A stretch of 64,000 bases of DNA from Bacteroidales bacterium (GTDB lineage Bacteria > Bacteroidota > Bacteroidia > Bacteroidales > UBA932): positions 1 to 64,000 of the forward strand of contig JAHHQP010000006.1 in assembly GCA_020026355.1 (NCBI GenBank), read 5' to 3'. Shown here one piece after another: positions 8,455 through 17,207 of this stretch. The notes under the pieces were generated by a model. That model saw nothing but the letters and a program-made list of their open reading frames with translations, had not been told where the DNA came from and did not search any database. Made by a program: the position numbers and the translations under genes. The first letter of the stretch is position 1. Each line of letters starts with the position of its first letter.

Positions 8455-9180
8455 TTATCTGTCCAGGTTCAGGAGGAGCTTGCCTTCCGCATCCAGAAGT
8501 TCAAGTCCGTTTTCAGTCGCCTTGACGCCTGCAACTTTGGCGAGATTGTCCAGGATTGTCCTTTCAGCTGCAGATTCCGCTTCTTCGCCGGCCATCATGG
8601 TCGTGGCGGCATCTCCGAAGGTGAGAGTCGTGCCGGACAGACTGTAGTTTCCATTCATGAGGTTCACGCCGGCATTTCCGTGGAATCTGTTGCCGGTGAA
8701 TTCGATGAAAGGCATCTCCTCAAGTTTGATTTCCTGTCCATTCACGGCAGTGATGGTCCATCTGCCGTTCAGGTCAACGGTTTTCACCAGGGTCATCAGG
8801 ACAATGTCCTCATTGTTCTTGAGCTCGATCTTGTCCTCTGATCCGGTAGCGGTGGTGACAGCTGAGATGTTGTCGAGGATCTCCCTCTCGACCTTGCTGG
8901 CTTCAGGTCTTCCTGCCATCATGGTCGTAGCGGCTTCTCCGAAAGTGAGGGTGGTTCCTTCCAGCTTGTAGTCGCCGTTCATGATGTTTACGCCGGCATT
9001 GCCGTGGAATCTATGGTCTGTGGTGTCGAATTCGATGAAAGGCATCTGTTCAAGGGAGAGCATCTCGCCGTTTACGGAGGCGATGGTCCATCTGCCTTCG
9101 AGGCTGACGGTTCTGCATTCATTGCTGCAGCAGGAAGCCATCATGGCTGCTGCTGCGATCAGGATCATAATTTTTTTCAT
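8455..9180 (-). CDS. Lipoprotein with two META domains
   Basis: Exported lipoprotein of 241 aa. The start at 9180 gives a signal peptide (MKKIMILIAAAAMMASC) with a lipobox cysteine at residue 17; a longer frame from 9225 would precede it with a polar segment. Two META (HslJ-like) domains follow, at about residues 28-130 and 135-241. Each carries GRWTI, PFIEF, RFHGNAGVN, a GTTLTFG-like segment and ATTMMAG. The domains are a 108-residue duplication also visible in DNA at a 324-bp period. META proteins sit in the periplasm or outer membrane; HslJ in E. coli is linked to heat shock and novobiocin resistance, but no molecular activity can be assigned here. Confidence 0.85.
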   Translation of the reverse strand: MKKIMILIAAAAMMASCCSNECRTVSLEGRWTIASVNGEMLSLEQMPFIEFDTTDHRFHGNAGVNIMNGDYKLEGTTLTFGEAATTMMAGRPEASKVEREILDNISAVTTATGSEDKIELKNNEDIVLMTLVKTVDLNGRWTITAVNGQEIKLEEMPFIEFTGNRFHGNAGVNLMNGNYSLSGTTLTFGDAATTMMAGEEAESAAERTILDNLAKVAGVKATENGLELLDAEGKLLLNLDR

Positions 9181-9212
9181 ACTTGGTTTTTTTTGTAGTT
9201 TATTTTCGGGTT

Positions 9213-9242
9213 CAAAGTTATTCAAAGTGAAAATAAATTCAA
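9213..9242 (-). promoter_or_regulatory. Promoter of the META lipoprotein gene
   Basis: On the minus strand, TTG (9242-9240), a 19-nt spacer and TAACTTTG (9220-9213) form a complete Bacteroidota promoter. The predicted start is near 9206, about 26 nt before the gene. Confidence 0.6.
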
Positions 9243-9581
9243 AATCCGTGCAGAAAACATATGCTGGAAACTTGTTTTTTCAATAAAATTTCCGTAAATG
9301 ATGAAAGCGAGCGGAAAAATGTCGCTTTACATTTTAAATTCAGAATTTTCGATTTTATATATCATTGATATTCAATTAAATAGGAAGTGTTTTCAGTGAA
9401 ATCGGCAAGGGGGTGAAAAAATATTTCTGGGGCATTTACTTTCAGTATGTAACCATATTTTAGAATTCTTTGTCTCTTTTCGTCATGATGTTTGTCTGAG
9501 ACTTATAATTCCTTGATAAATATTTTGATTTTATGACAGAATATAATTTTTAATGCGTTTTTTTTTATTAAAAAAAATTTA

Positions 9582-9589
9582 CAACTTTG
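9582..9589 (+). promoter_or_regulatory. -7-like element of the susC operon
   Basis: CAACTTTG differs from TAnnTTTG at one position. No good -33 TTG is present in the T-rich tract upstream, so it may be a weak, activator-dependent promoter. A start near 9595 would leave a leader of about 65 nt. Confidence 0.35.
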
Positions 9590-9591
9590 TA

Positions 9592-9628
9592 AAGACACTT
9601 TTGGGTATATTATTTTTTGGAGTGTCTT
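9592..9628 (+). promoter_or_regulatory. Possible stem-loop in the susC leader
   Basis: AAGACACT (9592-9599) is perfectly complementary to AGTGTCTT (9621-9628), with a 21-nt loop. It lies at the predicted 5' end of the susC mRNA. Confidence 0.35.
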
Positions 9629-9660
9629 CCGTATTTAATGTTTAATTTAATCTATTGCTT

Positions 9661-12600
9661 ATGAAAACAGTCAGATTGTTTGTGACAACAATCCTGGTGC
9701 TCTTAAGCTGTTCGTCAGTTTTTGCTCAGAATTATGAGCTGAAGGGTGTTGTTACAGATGCCGAAACAGGTGAGCCAATTCCATTCGCTTCCGTCTTTTT
9801 GAAAGGAACGACAATCGGCGTCGCGTGTGATGAGAATGGTGCATATGACATTATGATTCCTGTCGGAAAAGAGAATGTCATCATCTACAGTTCTATCGGT
9901 TATCAGAAAAAGGAAATCACTGTAGGCAAGGAAATGACTCTCAATGTAGCGCTCGACACGGATGTCAATGCGCTTCAGGAGACCATGGTCGTAGCCTTCG
10001 GTACTTCTACCAAGGAGTCCTTTACGGGTTCCGCAGCGGTAGTCAAGTCTTCTGATATCGCGAAGACGCAGTCTTCTGATGCGACGCGTGCATTGGAAGG
10101 TGTCGTTGCCGGTGTGCAGATGACGACGGCTTCCGGTACACCAGGATCATCTCCGAGCATCGTCATCCGTGGTATCAGTTCCATTTCAGCCGGAACTGCG
10201 CCTCTTTATGTAGTCGATGGTGTTCCTTATCCTGGTGATATCAACAATATCAACCCTGCCGATATCGAATCCATGACTGTCCTGAAGGATGCTGCTTCCA
10301 ATGCGCTTTATGGTGCACGTGGTGCCAACGGTGTGATCATGATCACGACCAAGAAGGCCAAGACTCAGGATGCGATCGTCAATCTGGACATGAAGCTCGG
10401 CTGGAACTCCAAGGCACTTCGTGAGTATGACTATGTAAGAGACCCAGGTCTGTATTACGAGATGCATTACGGTGCTTTGAGGGATTACTACCGCTATGAG
10501 CAGGGACTTTCCCCGCTTGAGGCCCATCGTGTCGCTGCCGCTAACCTTACCGGTCCTGCGAAGGACGGTGGTCTCGGATATGACATCTACACTTATCCGG
10601 AAGGTGAATTCCTGATCGGTGCAAACGGTAAATTGAATCCGAATGCGACCCTCGGTCGTGTCGTCAATTATGAAGGTCAGGATTACTACCTCACTTCAGA
10701 CGACTGGATGAAGGAAGCTTACAGAAATTCACTCCGTCAGGAGTATAACCTGAGCGTTACCGGTCGTACGGACAAGGCTTCATTCTACGCATCGTTCGGC
10801 TACCTTTATGATAAAGGTATCATCAGATATTCCAACATGGCCCGTTATACTGCCCGATTGAAAGCAGACTATCAGGCTAAGAAATGGTTGAAAGTAGGTG
10901 CCAATGCAGCTTTCACACATTTCTCTTATGGTAACTCCAACGGAAACGAGGGCTCTACCGATACCGGTAACATGTTCGCGTTCGCTAACTCCATCGCTCC
11001 GATCTATCCGCTCTATATGCGTGACGGAAAAGGCAATATCATGCACGATAAGTATGGTCATCGCAGATATGACTTCGGTAGCGGTGCCAATGCAGGTTTC
11101 AGACGTCCTGCTCAGATGAACGCCAACCCTTATCAGCTGCTTGAACTTGATAAGAACCGCAGTGAGGGTAACTCTTTCAACGGTACGGCTTTCGCCGACA
11201 TCACTTTCCTGAAAGACTTCAAGTTCAGCTTCAATGCCGGTTTCGGTGTGACAGAGTCACGTGTGACCAACCTGAGCAACAACCTCTACGGTCAGTTCGT
11301 TCCGGATGGCGGTATCCTGGCCAAAGGTCATAGCAGAGATACTCATCTGAACCTTCAGGAACTGTTGACTTACGACAAGACTTTCGCTGGTAAACATCAT
11401 CTGAATGTCATGGTCGGTCACGAGAACTACCTGGCACAGTCCTACAGTCTGAGCGCAGCTAAGAAGAAGCTCTTCTCTCTGGACAATCTCGAGCTCGGTG
11501 GCGCAGTGATCGATGCGAAACAGGCTTCTTCAGGCTATGGTGAGTACAACAACGAGGGTTACTTCCTCCGTGTACAGTACGATTACAACAACAAGATCTT
11601 CACCAGCGCTTCTTACCGTAGAGACGCTTCCTCCAAGTTCCATCCGGATCACAGATGGGGTAATTTCTGGTCAGTCGGTGCTGGCTGGCTGATCAACCAT
11701 GAGCCTTGGTTCCATGCCTCTTGGGTAGACATGCTGAAACTGAAAGCTTCCGTCGGTTCACAGGGTAATGACTCTATCGCCAACTATCTCTATACCGATA
11801 TGTACAACATCTCCAACAATGATGATGAGATTGCAGTCTCTTTTGCAAGAAAGGGTAATGAGAACATTACTTGGGAGACCAATACCAACTTCAACATCGG
11901 AGTGGATTTCGACCTCTTCAACGGTAAGATCGGCGGTAGTATCGAGTATTTCTACAGATTGACTTCAGATATGCTCTTCTACTTCACGGTTCCTGCTTCC
12001 CTTGGTTACGGCGGTTACTATGACAATATCGGTGATATGAGAAACTCCGGTGTCGAACTTGCTTTGAATTTCAATCCGATCCGTACCAAGAATGTGAACT
12101 GGAGCATCTACGCTAACCTGACTCACTACAGTAACAAGATCACGATGCTTCCGAATGAGAAGAAGACCAGAAAGATTGAAGGATACAAAGGTTATGCTAA
12201 CGGTACGAGATTCGTCGGTGAAGGCCTTCCTCTGAATACTTTCTTCCTGCCGAAATATGCAGGTGTGGAACAGGAAACCGGTCTCCCGATGTGGTACAAG
12301 GATATCTATCAGCTGGATGCGGACGGCAATCCTGTCCTGGATGCAGATAAGGAGCCGATCGTCATCGGAAAAGAGACGACGACGAAATACTCCGATGCAT
12401 CAACCTACCTTTGCGGAAATCCGATCCCTAAGGTATATGGTGGATTCGGTACCAGCATTGACTTCTACGGATTCGATCTGGCTTTCCAGTTCACTTATCA
12501 GATCGGCGGTCTCGCTTATGATAGCGGATATGCTTCTTTGATGAGCAGTCCTGGCGGATCGACTGGTACCAACTTCCATAAAGACCTCCTCGATGCGTGG

Positions 12601-12915
12601 ACTCCGGAAAATCACAGCGCTTCCATTCCGAGATTCCGTTATCTGGATCAGGATATCACAGCGACATCTGACAGATGGTTGACTGACGCCAGCTATCTCA
12701 ACTTCCAGAATGCTCAGTTCGGTTATACGCTTCCGAGAAACCTTACACGTAAGATCAAGGTGGAGAAAATGAGATTCTATGTATCATGTGACAACATCTG
12801 CTACGTTTCACATCGTAGAGGACTTGATCCAAGACAGTCTCTTACAGGTACTACGAATGACGCCATGAACTCTCCTGTACGTACACTTTCAGGTGGATTG
12901 AGCATTACATTCTAA
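9661..12915 (+). CDS. SusC/RagA-type TonB-dependent outer-membrane transporter
   Basis: Outer-membrane barrel that imports large substrates with a SusD-type lid, powered by TonB. The ATG at 9661 gives 1084 aa and a clear signal peptide ending ...SVFAQ. Then come a carboxypeptidase-regulatory-like domain (about 27-100), the plug (about 110-240, with PLYVVDGVPY, NPADIESMTVLKDAAS and ALYGARGANGVIMITTKK-type sequence) and a long barrel ending in an aromatic residue (SITF). It is the first gene of a run with susD, a large lipoprotein and a subtilase. No glycoside hydrolase, sulfatase or sugar regulator lies nearby, so RagA-like peptide import is more likely than glycan import. That substrate call is an inference. 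Confidence 0.93.
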   Translation: MKTVRLFVTTILVLLSCSSVFAQNYELKGVVTDAETGEPIPFASVFLKGTTIGVACDENGAYDIMIPVGKENVIIYSSIGYQKKEITVGKEMTLNVALDTDVNALQETMVVAFGTSTKESFTGSAAVVKSSDIAKTQSSDATRALEGVVAGVQMTTASGTPGSSPSIVIRGISSISAGTAPLYVVDGVPYPGDINNINPADIESMTVLKDAASNALYGARGANGVIMITTKKAKTQDAIVNLDMKLGWNSKALREYDYVRDPGLYYEMHYGALRDYYRYEQGLSPLEAHRVAAANLTGPAKDGGLGYDIYTYPEGEFLIGANGKLNPNATLGRVVNYEGQDYYLTSDDWMKEAYRNSLRQEYNLSVTGRTDKASFYASFGYLYDKGIIRYSNMARYTARLKADYQAKKWLKVGANAAFTHFSYGNSNGNEGSTDTGNMFAFANSIAPIYPLYMRDGKGNIMHDKYGHRRYDFGSGANAGFRRPAQMNANPYQLLELDKNRSEGNSFNGTAFADITFLKDFKFSFNAGFGVTESRVTNLSNNLYGQFVPDGGILAKGHSRDTHLNLQELLTYDKTFAGKHHLNVMVGHENYLAQSYSLSAAKKKLFSLDNLELGGAVIDAKQASSGYGEYNNEGYFLRVQYDYNNKIFTSASYRRDASSKFHPDHRWGNFWSVGAGWLINHEPWFHASWVDMLKLKASVGSQGNDSIANYLYTDMYNISNNDDEIAVSFARKGNENITWETNTNFNIGVDFDLFNGKIGGSIEYFYRLTSDMLFYFTVPASLGYGGYYDNIGDMRNSGVELALNFNPIRTKNVNWSIYANLTHYSNKITMLPNEKKTRKIEGYKGYANGTRFVGEGLPLNTFFLPKYAGVEQETGLPMWYKDIYQLDADGNPVLDADKEPIVIGKETTTKYSDASTYLCGNPIPKVYGGFGTSIDFYGFDLAFQFTYQIGGLAYDSGYASLMSSPGGSTGTNFHKDLLDAWTPENHSASIPRFRYLDQDITATSDRWLTDASYLNFQNAQFGYTLPRNLTRKIKVEKMRFYVSCDNICYVSHRRGLDPRQSLTGTTNDAMNSPVRTLSGGLSITF

Positions 12916-12935
12916 TTTTAACGAGGAATTTTGAT

Positions 12936-14600
12936 ATGAAAAATATATTGATCAAATCGCTTTTAGCCTTGGCGGCCGTCGGTGCAGCCACAGGCTGTAT
13001 TGAGGAAACATTCCCCCAGGGTGGTTCTCAGACACAAGCTCAGGTATCAAAGAATGAGGCAGCTCTTCAAGGGATGCTGAATTCCATTCCTTCTTCTATG
13101 GTTACGTCCGGTGTCATGGGATATGCCACGAACTACGGCGATCATACTGACTTCGGTCTTGGAGGAATCTTCCTGAGGACAGAGTTCATGCTTGAGGACC
13201 TGGCAACCATGGGTGAGAATCCTTTCTACAACAGATTCTATTCATATTGCCTTTGCGAAAATATGGGATCCAAATATATCGCCCCATCCTATTTCTGGGA
13301 TGCCTACTATACTTGGATCAAGACTGCCAATGATGTCATCAGTCTCATCGAGCCGGATACCGAAGATCCGAACAAACAGCGTATCCTCGGTCAGGCCTAT
13401 GCTTTCAGGGCTTATTGCTATCTGGATCTGGCTCGTCTGTATGAGCCGAAGGAAAACAAGTACCTCCCTGTGTCGTCAATCCTCGAACTTACCGTTCCGA
13501 AGATCACGCAGGATACGAAAGAGGCTGATGCCAACTATAATCCGCGTATGCCTCGCAAGGACATGTATGATTTCATCCTTGAGGACCTGACTCAGGCTGG
13601 AAAACTGCTTGCGGGCAAGCAGATCGACTACAAGATGCCGGGAGAATCTGCTGTAAACGTCATGTTTGCAAGAGCTTATCTCGAGAAAGGTGCGGCCGGT
13701 GATGAAGGCGCATACGAAAAAGCCATCGAGTATGCCGAGAAGGTGCTGACCGGTTCCGGCAAGACTCCTCTGACTCAGGATGAGTGGGAGAATCCGACCA
13801 CGGGCTTCAATAAAGGTGATGCCAACAATTCCTGGATCTGGGGAATTCCTACCAACAGTGAGCTGCAGAGTAATATCATCACCTTCATCTCCCACATCAG
13901 TGGAGAGGCGCAGTGGGGTTATTGCCAGCTGTCTCATATCGGTATCAGCAAGGCTCTGTACGAGCGTATTTCCGACAGTGACTTCAGAAAGCACTCTTGG
14001 CTCGATCCGAAGCGTTTCGAATACTACGATTACAAGTTTGCCGGCTCTGATGCAGATAAGGCGGCACTTCTCAACGGTATCCCTGGTCAGCTTGACCCGA
14101 TCATGGATTATCAGAGTCTCAAATTCCGTCCGGCGAACGGTAACTGTACCGACTATACGGTAGGTAACGCGGCGGACCTCTGCGTCATGCGTGTCGAAGA
14201 AGTTTATTTCATCAAGGCGGAGGCATTGGCTCAGCTTGGAAGACTCAACGAAGCCGCTACCGTATTGAATTCTCTGATCAAGACCAGGAACCCTGAATAT
14301 GACGCCTCCAAATTCACGACTGAGAAAGATGCGTTCCTCGATGAAATGCTTCTGCAGAAGAGAATCGAGTTCTGGGGTGAGGGAATCCTTTTCTACGATT
14401 ATAAGAGACTGGATCACGGTATCACAAGATCATATGATGGCAGCAACCATGCACAGGTCTTCGCGCTGAATTGCGAAGGTCGTTCACCTCAATGGAACAT
14501 TGTCATCACCGTCGCCGAGTATCAGGGAAATACCGCGATCACGGAGCAGACAAACAATCCGGATCCATCTCAGTTTGTACAACCTACACCAATTGATTAA
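12936..14600 (+). CDS. SusD/RagB-family nutrient-binding lipoprotein
   Basis: Surface lipoprotein that caps the SusC barrel and captures substrate. The 554-aa protein has a signal ending in the lipobox AATGC (C21) and the all-helical SusD architecture. Typical elements are GQAYAFRAYCYLDLARLY near residue 150, PRMPRKDMYDFILEDL near 205, and RVEEVYFIKAEALAQLGRLNEA near 413. The C-terminal part has KRIEFWGEGILFYDYKRL, a standard SusD tail motif. It starts 20 nt after susC. Its ligand cannot be read from sequence. Confidence 0.92.
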   Translation: MKNILIKSLLALAAVGAATGCIEETFPQGGSQTQAQVSKNEAALQGMLNSIPSSMVTSGVMGYATNYGDHTDFGLGGIFLRTEFMLEDLATMGENPFYNRFYSYCLCENMGSKYIAPSYFWDAYYTWIKTANDVISLIEPDTEDPNKQRILGQAYAFRAYCYLDLARLYEPKENKYLPVSSILELTVPKITQDTKEADANYNPRMPRKDMYDFILEDLTQAGKLLAGKQIDYKMPGESAVNVMFARAYLEKGAAGDEGAYEKAIEYAEKVLTGSGKTPLTQDEWENPTTGFNKGDANNSWIWGIPTNSELQSNIITFISHISGEAQWGYCQLSHIGISKALYERISDSDFRKHSWLDPKRFEYYDYKFAGSDADKAALLNGIPGQLDPIMDYQSLKFRPANGNCTDYTVGNAADLCVMRVEEVYFIKAEALAQLGRLNEAATVLNSLIKTRNPEYDASKFTTEKDAFLDEMLLQKRIEFWGEGILFYDYKRLDHGITRSYDGSNHAQVFALNCEGRSPQWNIVITVAEYQGNTAITEQTNNPDPSQFVQPTPID

Positions 14601-14620
14601 TTGGACCAAATCTTACTGTT

Positions 14621-17107
14621 ATGAAGAAAATCAGCAAATTACTATATGTTCTTGCAGCTCTTCCGCTTCTGGTGAATTCATGCGTGGAGGAGGTGGTCAG
14701 GACAAAGGGAGATCCTGACCTTGAAGATTGCTATGGAGTATATTTCAAGGAATTGTCCAGGCAGGAGGCCAATCTTGAATTGGATCCTAAGGCCAAGACA
14801 GAGGTGACATTGACAGCACTTCGTCCGAATTCTGAGGATATCGCCGATCTTCCGGCCATCACGGTACCGGTCGAAGTGGATTGTCCGGAACTTGAAAGCG
14901 GTGCACCGGTCTTCAACCTTTCTGAGATCACGTTCGAGGAAGGACAGGTCGAGACACAGTTCACTGTTTCTTTCCCGGATGCGGAGTTGGGCACAACTTA
15001 CAAATGTGCGATCGAGATTACCGATCCTCAGTATGCTTCCGTCTATTCCCAGAATCCCAATGTGGTCACATTCTCGGTGACGAGAGTCAAATGGGTGCGG
15101 CTCAAGGGTGAGAACGGCGAGACTGAAGGTACATACAGGGAAGGTATCATTTCCGATATCTACGGTATGCCTCATGCTGTCGCTCCTATCAAGATCTACG
15201 AAAGACAGGATAAGGCCGGTTACTACAAGATTGAAAATCTCTATTCTGCAGAATTGATGGCAGGACTTCTCGGCACTACTCCAGAAGAAATTGAACAGGC
15301 AGGCATTCTTACTCCGTCAAAGGTTTTCCTCGACTGTACTGATCCTAAGAAAGTGGTCTGGGTACACTCTCCGATCGGAGTGGACCTGACTGCAGCCGGT
15401 GCTGACATCAAGGGTGCTTTGGGAGTCGGCTCCTTCTGTGACCGCTACCTCGATATCCCGGCATCCGAGAGTCTGTACGGAACATTGAAGGATGGTATCA
15501 TCCGTTTCCCTAAGAAAGGTCTGTTCCTGAGTTCACCGGATAATATCTACTATGGCAACATTAATGGATTCGTCAGATTCGTCCTTCCTGGCTTCAGGGA
15601 TGTGGACTTCTCTCTTGAAACGGCATCCGGTCTGTCCAAAGAAGGTGTGTTGCCGGTATTGGTAAAGAAAGGAGAAGATGTCACATCTGTGAAATATGCT
15701 GTCGCAGAAGGTGAAATCAAGAATAGAGCAGTCGTTTCTTTCGCTAAGAAGATCGCTTCCGGTGAGGTCGCAGGTACTGACGTCACCTTCACGAAGGAAC
15801 CGATCGCGCAGATCGGAGTCCAGCTGGATAAGAGCGGCATCTACACTGTCGTGTTCGCCGGTCTCGATGCAGATGGAAAGACCTTGGTCGCTTCTGCCGG
15901 AGAGGTGATCGCCTATGTAGCGGCCGGTGATTCGAAACCGGTCCTCGGTAATGTGGGACTCATCGTTTCTGACAAATATGCTCCAGAAGGCATGACTGCA
16001 GAGAATTCCATGGAAATCTACATCAGCGGCAAGAATATCGTCGCTGGTCAGATGGGACTTTATAAGAAATCCGTCGTCGACAGTGATCCGGAGGGAGTTG
16101 CCAAAGATCTCCAGAGCCAGGTCCTTTCTCCTGAAGTCATCAAAGCGATCAATGCCGGTGGCTGGTCTGCCGTTGTCGACAAGCTTCAGGCTGGAACGGA
16201 ATATACGCTGCTCTGCAACCTTTCCAACGGATATGAAGAAAAGCTGTTCACGGCCGTCGCTCGGACAGCAGGTGAGGCGGATCCGCTTCAGAACATCTAT
16301 TCGCTGGATCAGCTTGCTCCAGCTAAAGCCAAGGCAGATTATCTGAAGACATGGGCGCTCTATCAGTTCGGTGAAGGTTCTCGAATCAATACCGGTAACG
16401 TTACCTTGACTGATGGCGGACAGCAGGATGGTGTTGAGGGAAAGCCGGTCGAGGTGGTCAAGATGAACGGTCTCTGGACTCCAGTCCTCAAGCCAGCCGG
16501 AGCTACGATGGCCAATGATGTAACCTTGTGGGAATACAATGATGGTGTCCTTTTCCAGCTTCCTTCCTACTATGGTGCATTCTCTTTCAAGGGACAGAAC
16601 TATTACGGAGCTCTTGTCGCAGAATTGTCATCTCAACAGGTCGCTTTTGCAAATGCTTATGTCGGCGCTTTCACGCCTGAGGGAAACATCGCGTTCGTCG
16701 ATTCCGGAGTCTATGCTGAAGCTGGCTATGGTAATGTGCTCAACATGGCACTCTACCTCTTCTCTGACGATACTTATAAGAAGCCGACCGCGAAGTTCAC
16801 GACGACTTCCGATATCCTGCTTGTCAGCCCGGACAATGTTCCTGCAGAAGCCGGAGCGAAGGCTGCGCCTACCTATGAGCTTCTTCGGAATGTCCAGAGG
16901 AATTTCAACAATGGTTTCAATGGTGTCGAGCCGCTCAGGGTGCAGATGATCAAGGCCATCCACAAGGCTGATCTTCAGAGAGTCTGCGCTCAGGGTCGTC
17001 TGACTGACATCCATCCTGAACGAGAGGGAATTCCTGTAGAACATCAGGCTACTCAGATTTCCGAGTTCGAAATCCGTGCAGAAAAATGCAACGTAACTTT
17101 GAAATAA
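14621..17107 (+). CDS. Large surface lipoprotein of the SusC/SusD locus, unassigned family
   Basis: I do not recognise a named family. The 828-aa protein begins with a signal peptide and lipobox (LLVNSC, C21), so it should be lipid-anchored. Residues about 60-155 have a Calx-beta/Ig-like pattern (ITFEEGQVETQFTVSFPDA, TTYKCAIEITD) often seen in Bacteroidetes surface proteins. The rest appears rich in beta strands, with further Ig-like stretches (for example near KLQAGTEYTLLCNLSNGY, residue about 525). It begins 20 nt after susD. Its position matches SusE/SusF-like or RagB-accessory surface proteins that bind substrate, a role inferred from context only. The C-terminal 60 residues are Arg/His/Glu-rich and of different composition. 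Confidence 0.7.
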   Translation: MKKISKLLYVLAALPLLVNSCVEEVVRTKGDPDLEDCYGVYFKELSRQEANLELDPKAKTEVTLTALRPNSEDIADLPAITVPVEVDCPELESGAPVFNLSEITFEEGQVETQFTVSFPDAELGTTYKCAIEITDPQYASVYSQNPNVVTFSVTRVKWVRLKGENGETEGTYREGIISDIYGMPHAVAPIKIYERQDKAGYYKIENLYSAELMAGLLGTTPEEIEQAGILTPSKVFLDCTDPKKVVWVHSPIGVDLTAAGADIKGALGVGSFCDRYLDIPASESLYGTLKDGIIRFPKKGLFLSSPDNIYYGNINGFVRFVLPGFRDVDFSLETASGLSKEGVLPVLVKKGEDVTSVKYAVAEGEIKNRAVVSFAKKIASGEVAGTDVTFTKEPIAQIGVQLDKSGIYTVVFAGLDADGKTLVASAGEVIAYVAAGDSKPVLGNVGLIVSDKYAPEGMTAENSMEIYISGKNIVAGQMGLYKKSVVDSDPEGVAKDLQSQVLSPEVIKAINAGGWSAVVDKLQAGTEYTLLCNLSNGYEEKLFTAVARTAGEADPLQNIYSLDQLAPAKAKADYLKTWALYQFGEGSRINTGNVTLTDGGQQDGVEGKPVEVVKMNGLWTPVLKPAGATMANDVTLWEYNDGVLFQLPSYYGAFSFKGQNYYGALVAELSSQQVAFANAYVGAFTPEGNIAFVDSGVYAEAGYGNVLNMALYLFSDDTYKKPTAKFTTTSDILLVSPDNVPAEAGAKAAPTYELLRNVQRNFNNGFNGVEPLRVQMIKAIHKADLQRVCAQGRLTDIHPEREGIPVEHQATQISEFEIRAEKCNVTLK

Positions 17108-17140
17108 TTACCCCTGACGAAATTAGATTAAATTAACATG

Positions 17141-17173
17141 CCAGGAGGCTTGCCGTAGAGGCTGGCCTCTTGG
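17141..17173 (+). terminator. Weak terminator or attenuator inside the SusC/SusD locus
   Basis: CCAGGAGGC (17141-17149) pairs with GCCTCTTGG (17165-17173) with one G-U pair, followed by TTTCTTTG. It sits in the 100-nt gap before the protease gene. The gap is much longer than others in the locus, so the hairpin may reduce transcription of the downstream genes. A competing shorter hairpin is possible. Confidence 0.4.
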
Positions 17174-17207
17174 TTTCTTTGTTCAGATCATTTAAAACGA
17201 AATTCAT

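Larger units (their letters stand above)
9243..9660. other. AT-rich intergenic region upstream of the SusC/SusD operon
   Basis: The only gene-free stretch over 300 nt in the window (9181-9660 in full). It is strongly AT-rich with no credible reading frame. The left end carries the META gene promoter. The right end carries a -7-like box (9582-9589) and a leader hairpin (9592-9628). The remaining 330 nt (about 9250-9580) shows no recognisable element, though its position suggests operator sites for a regulator encoded elsewhere. Confidence 0.6.
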
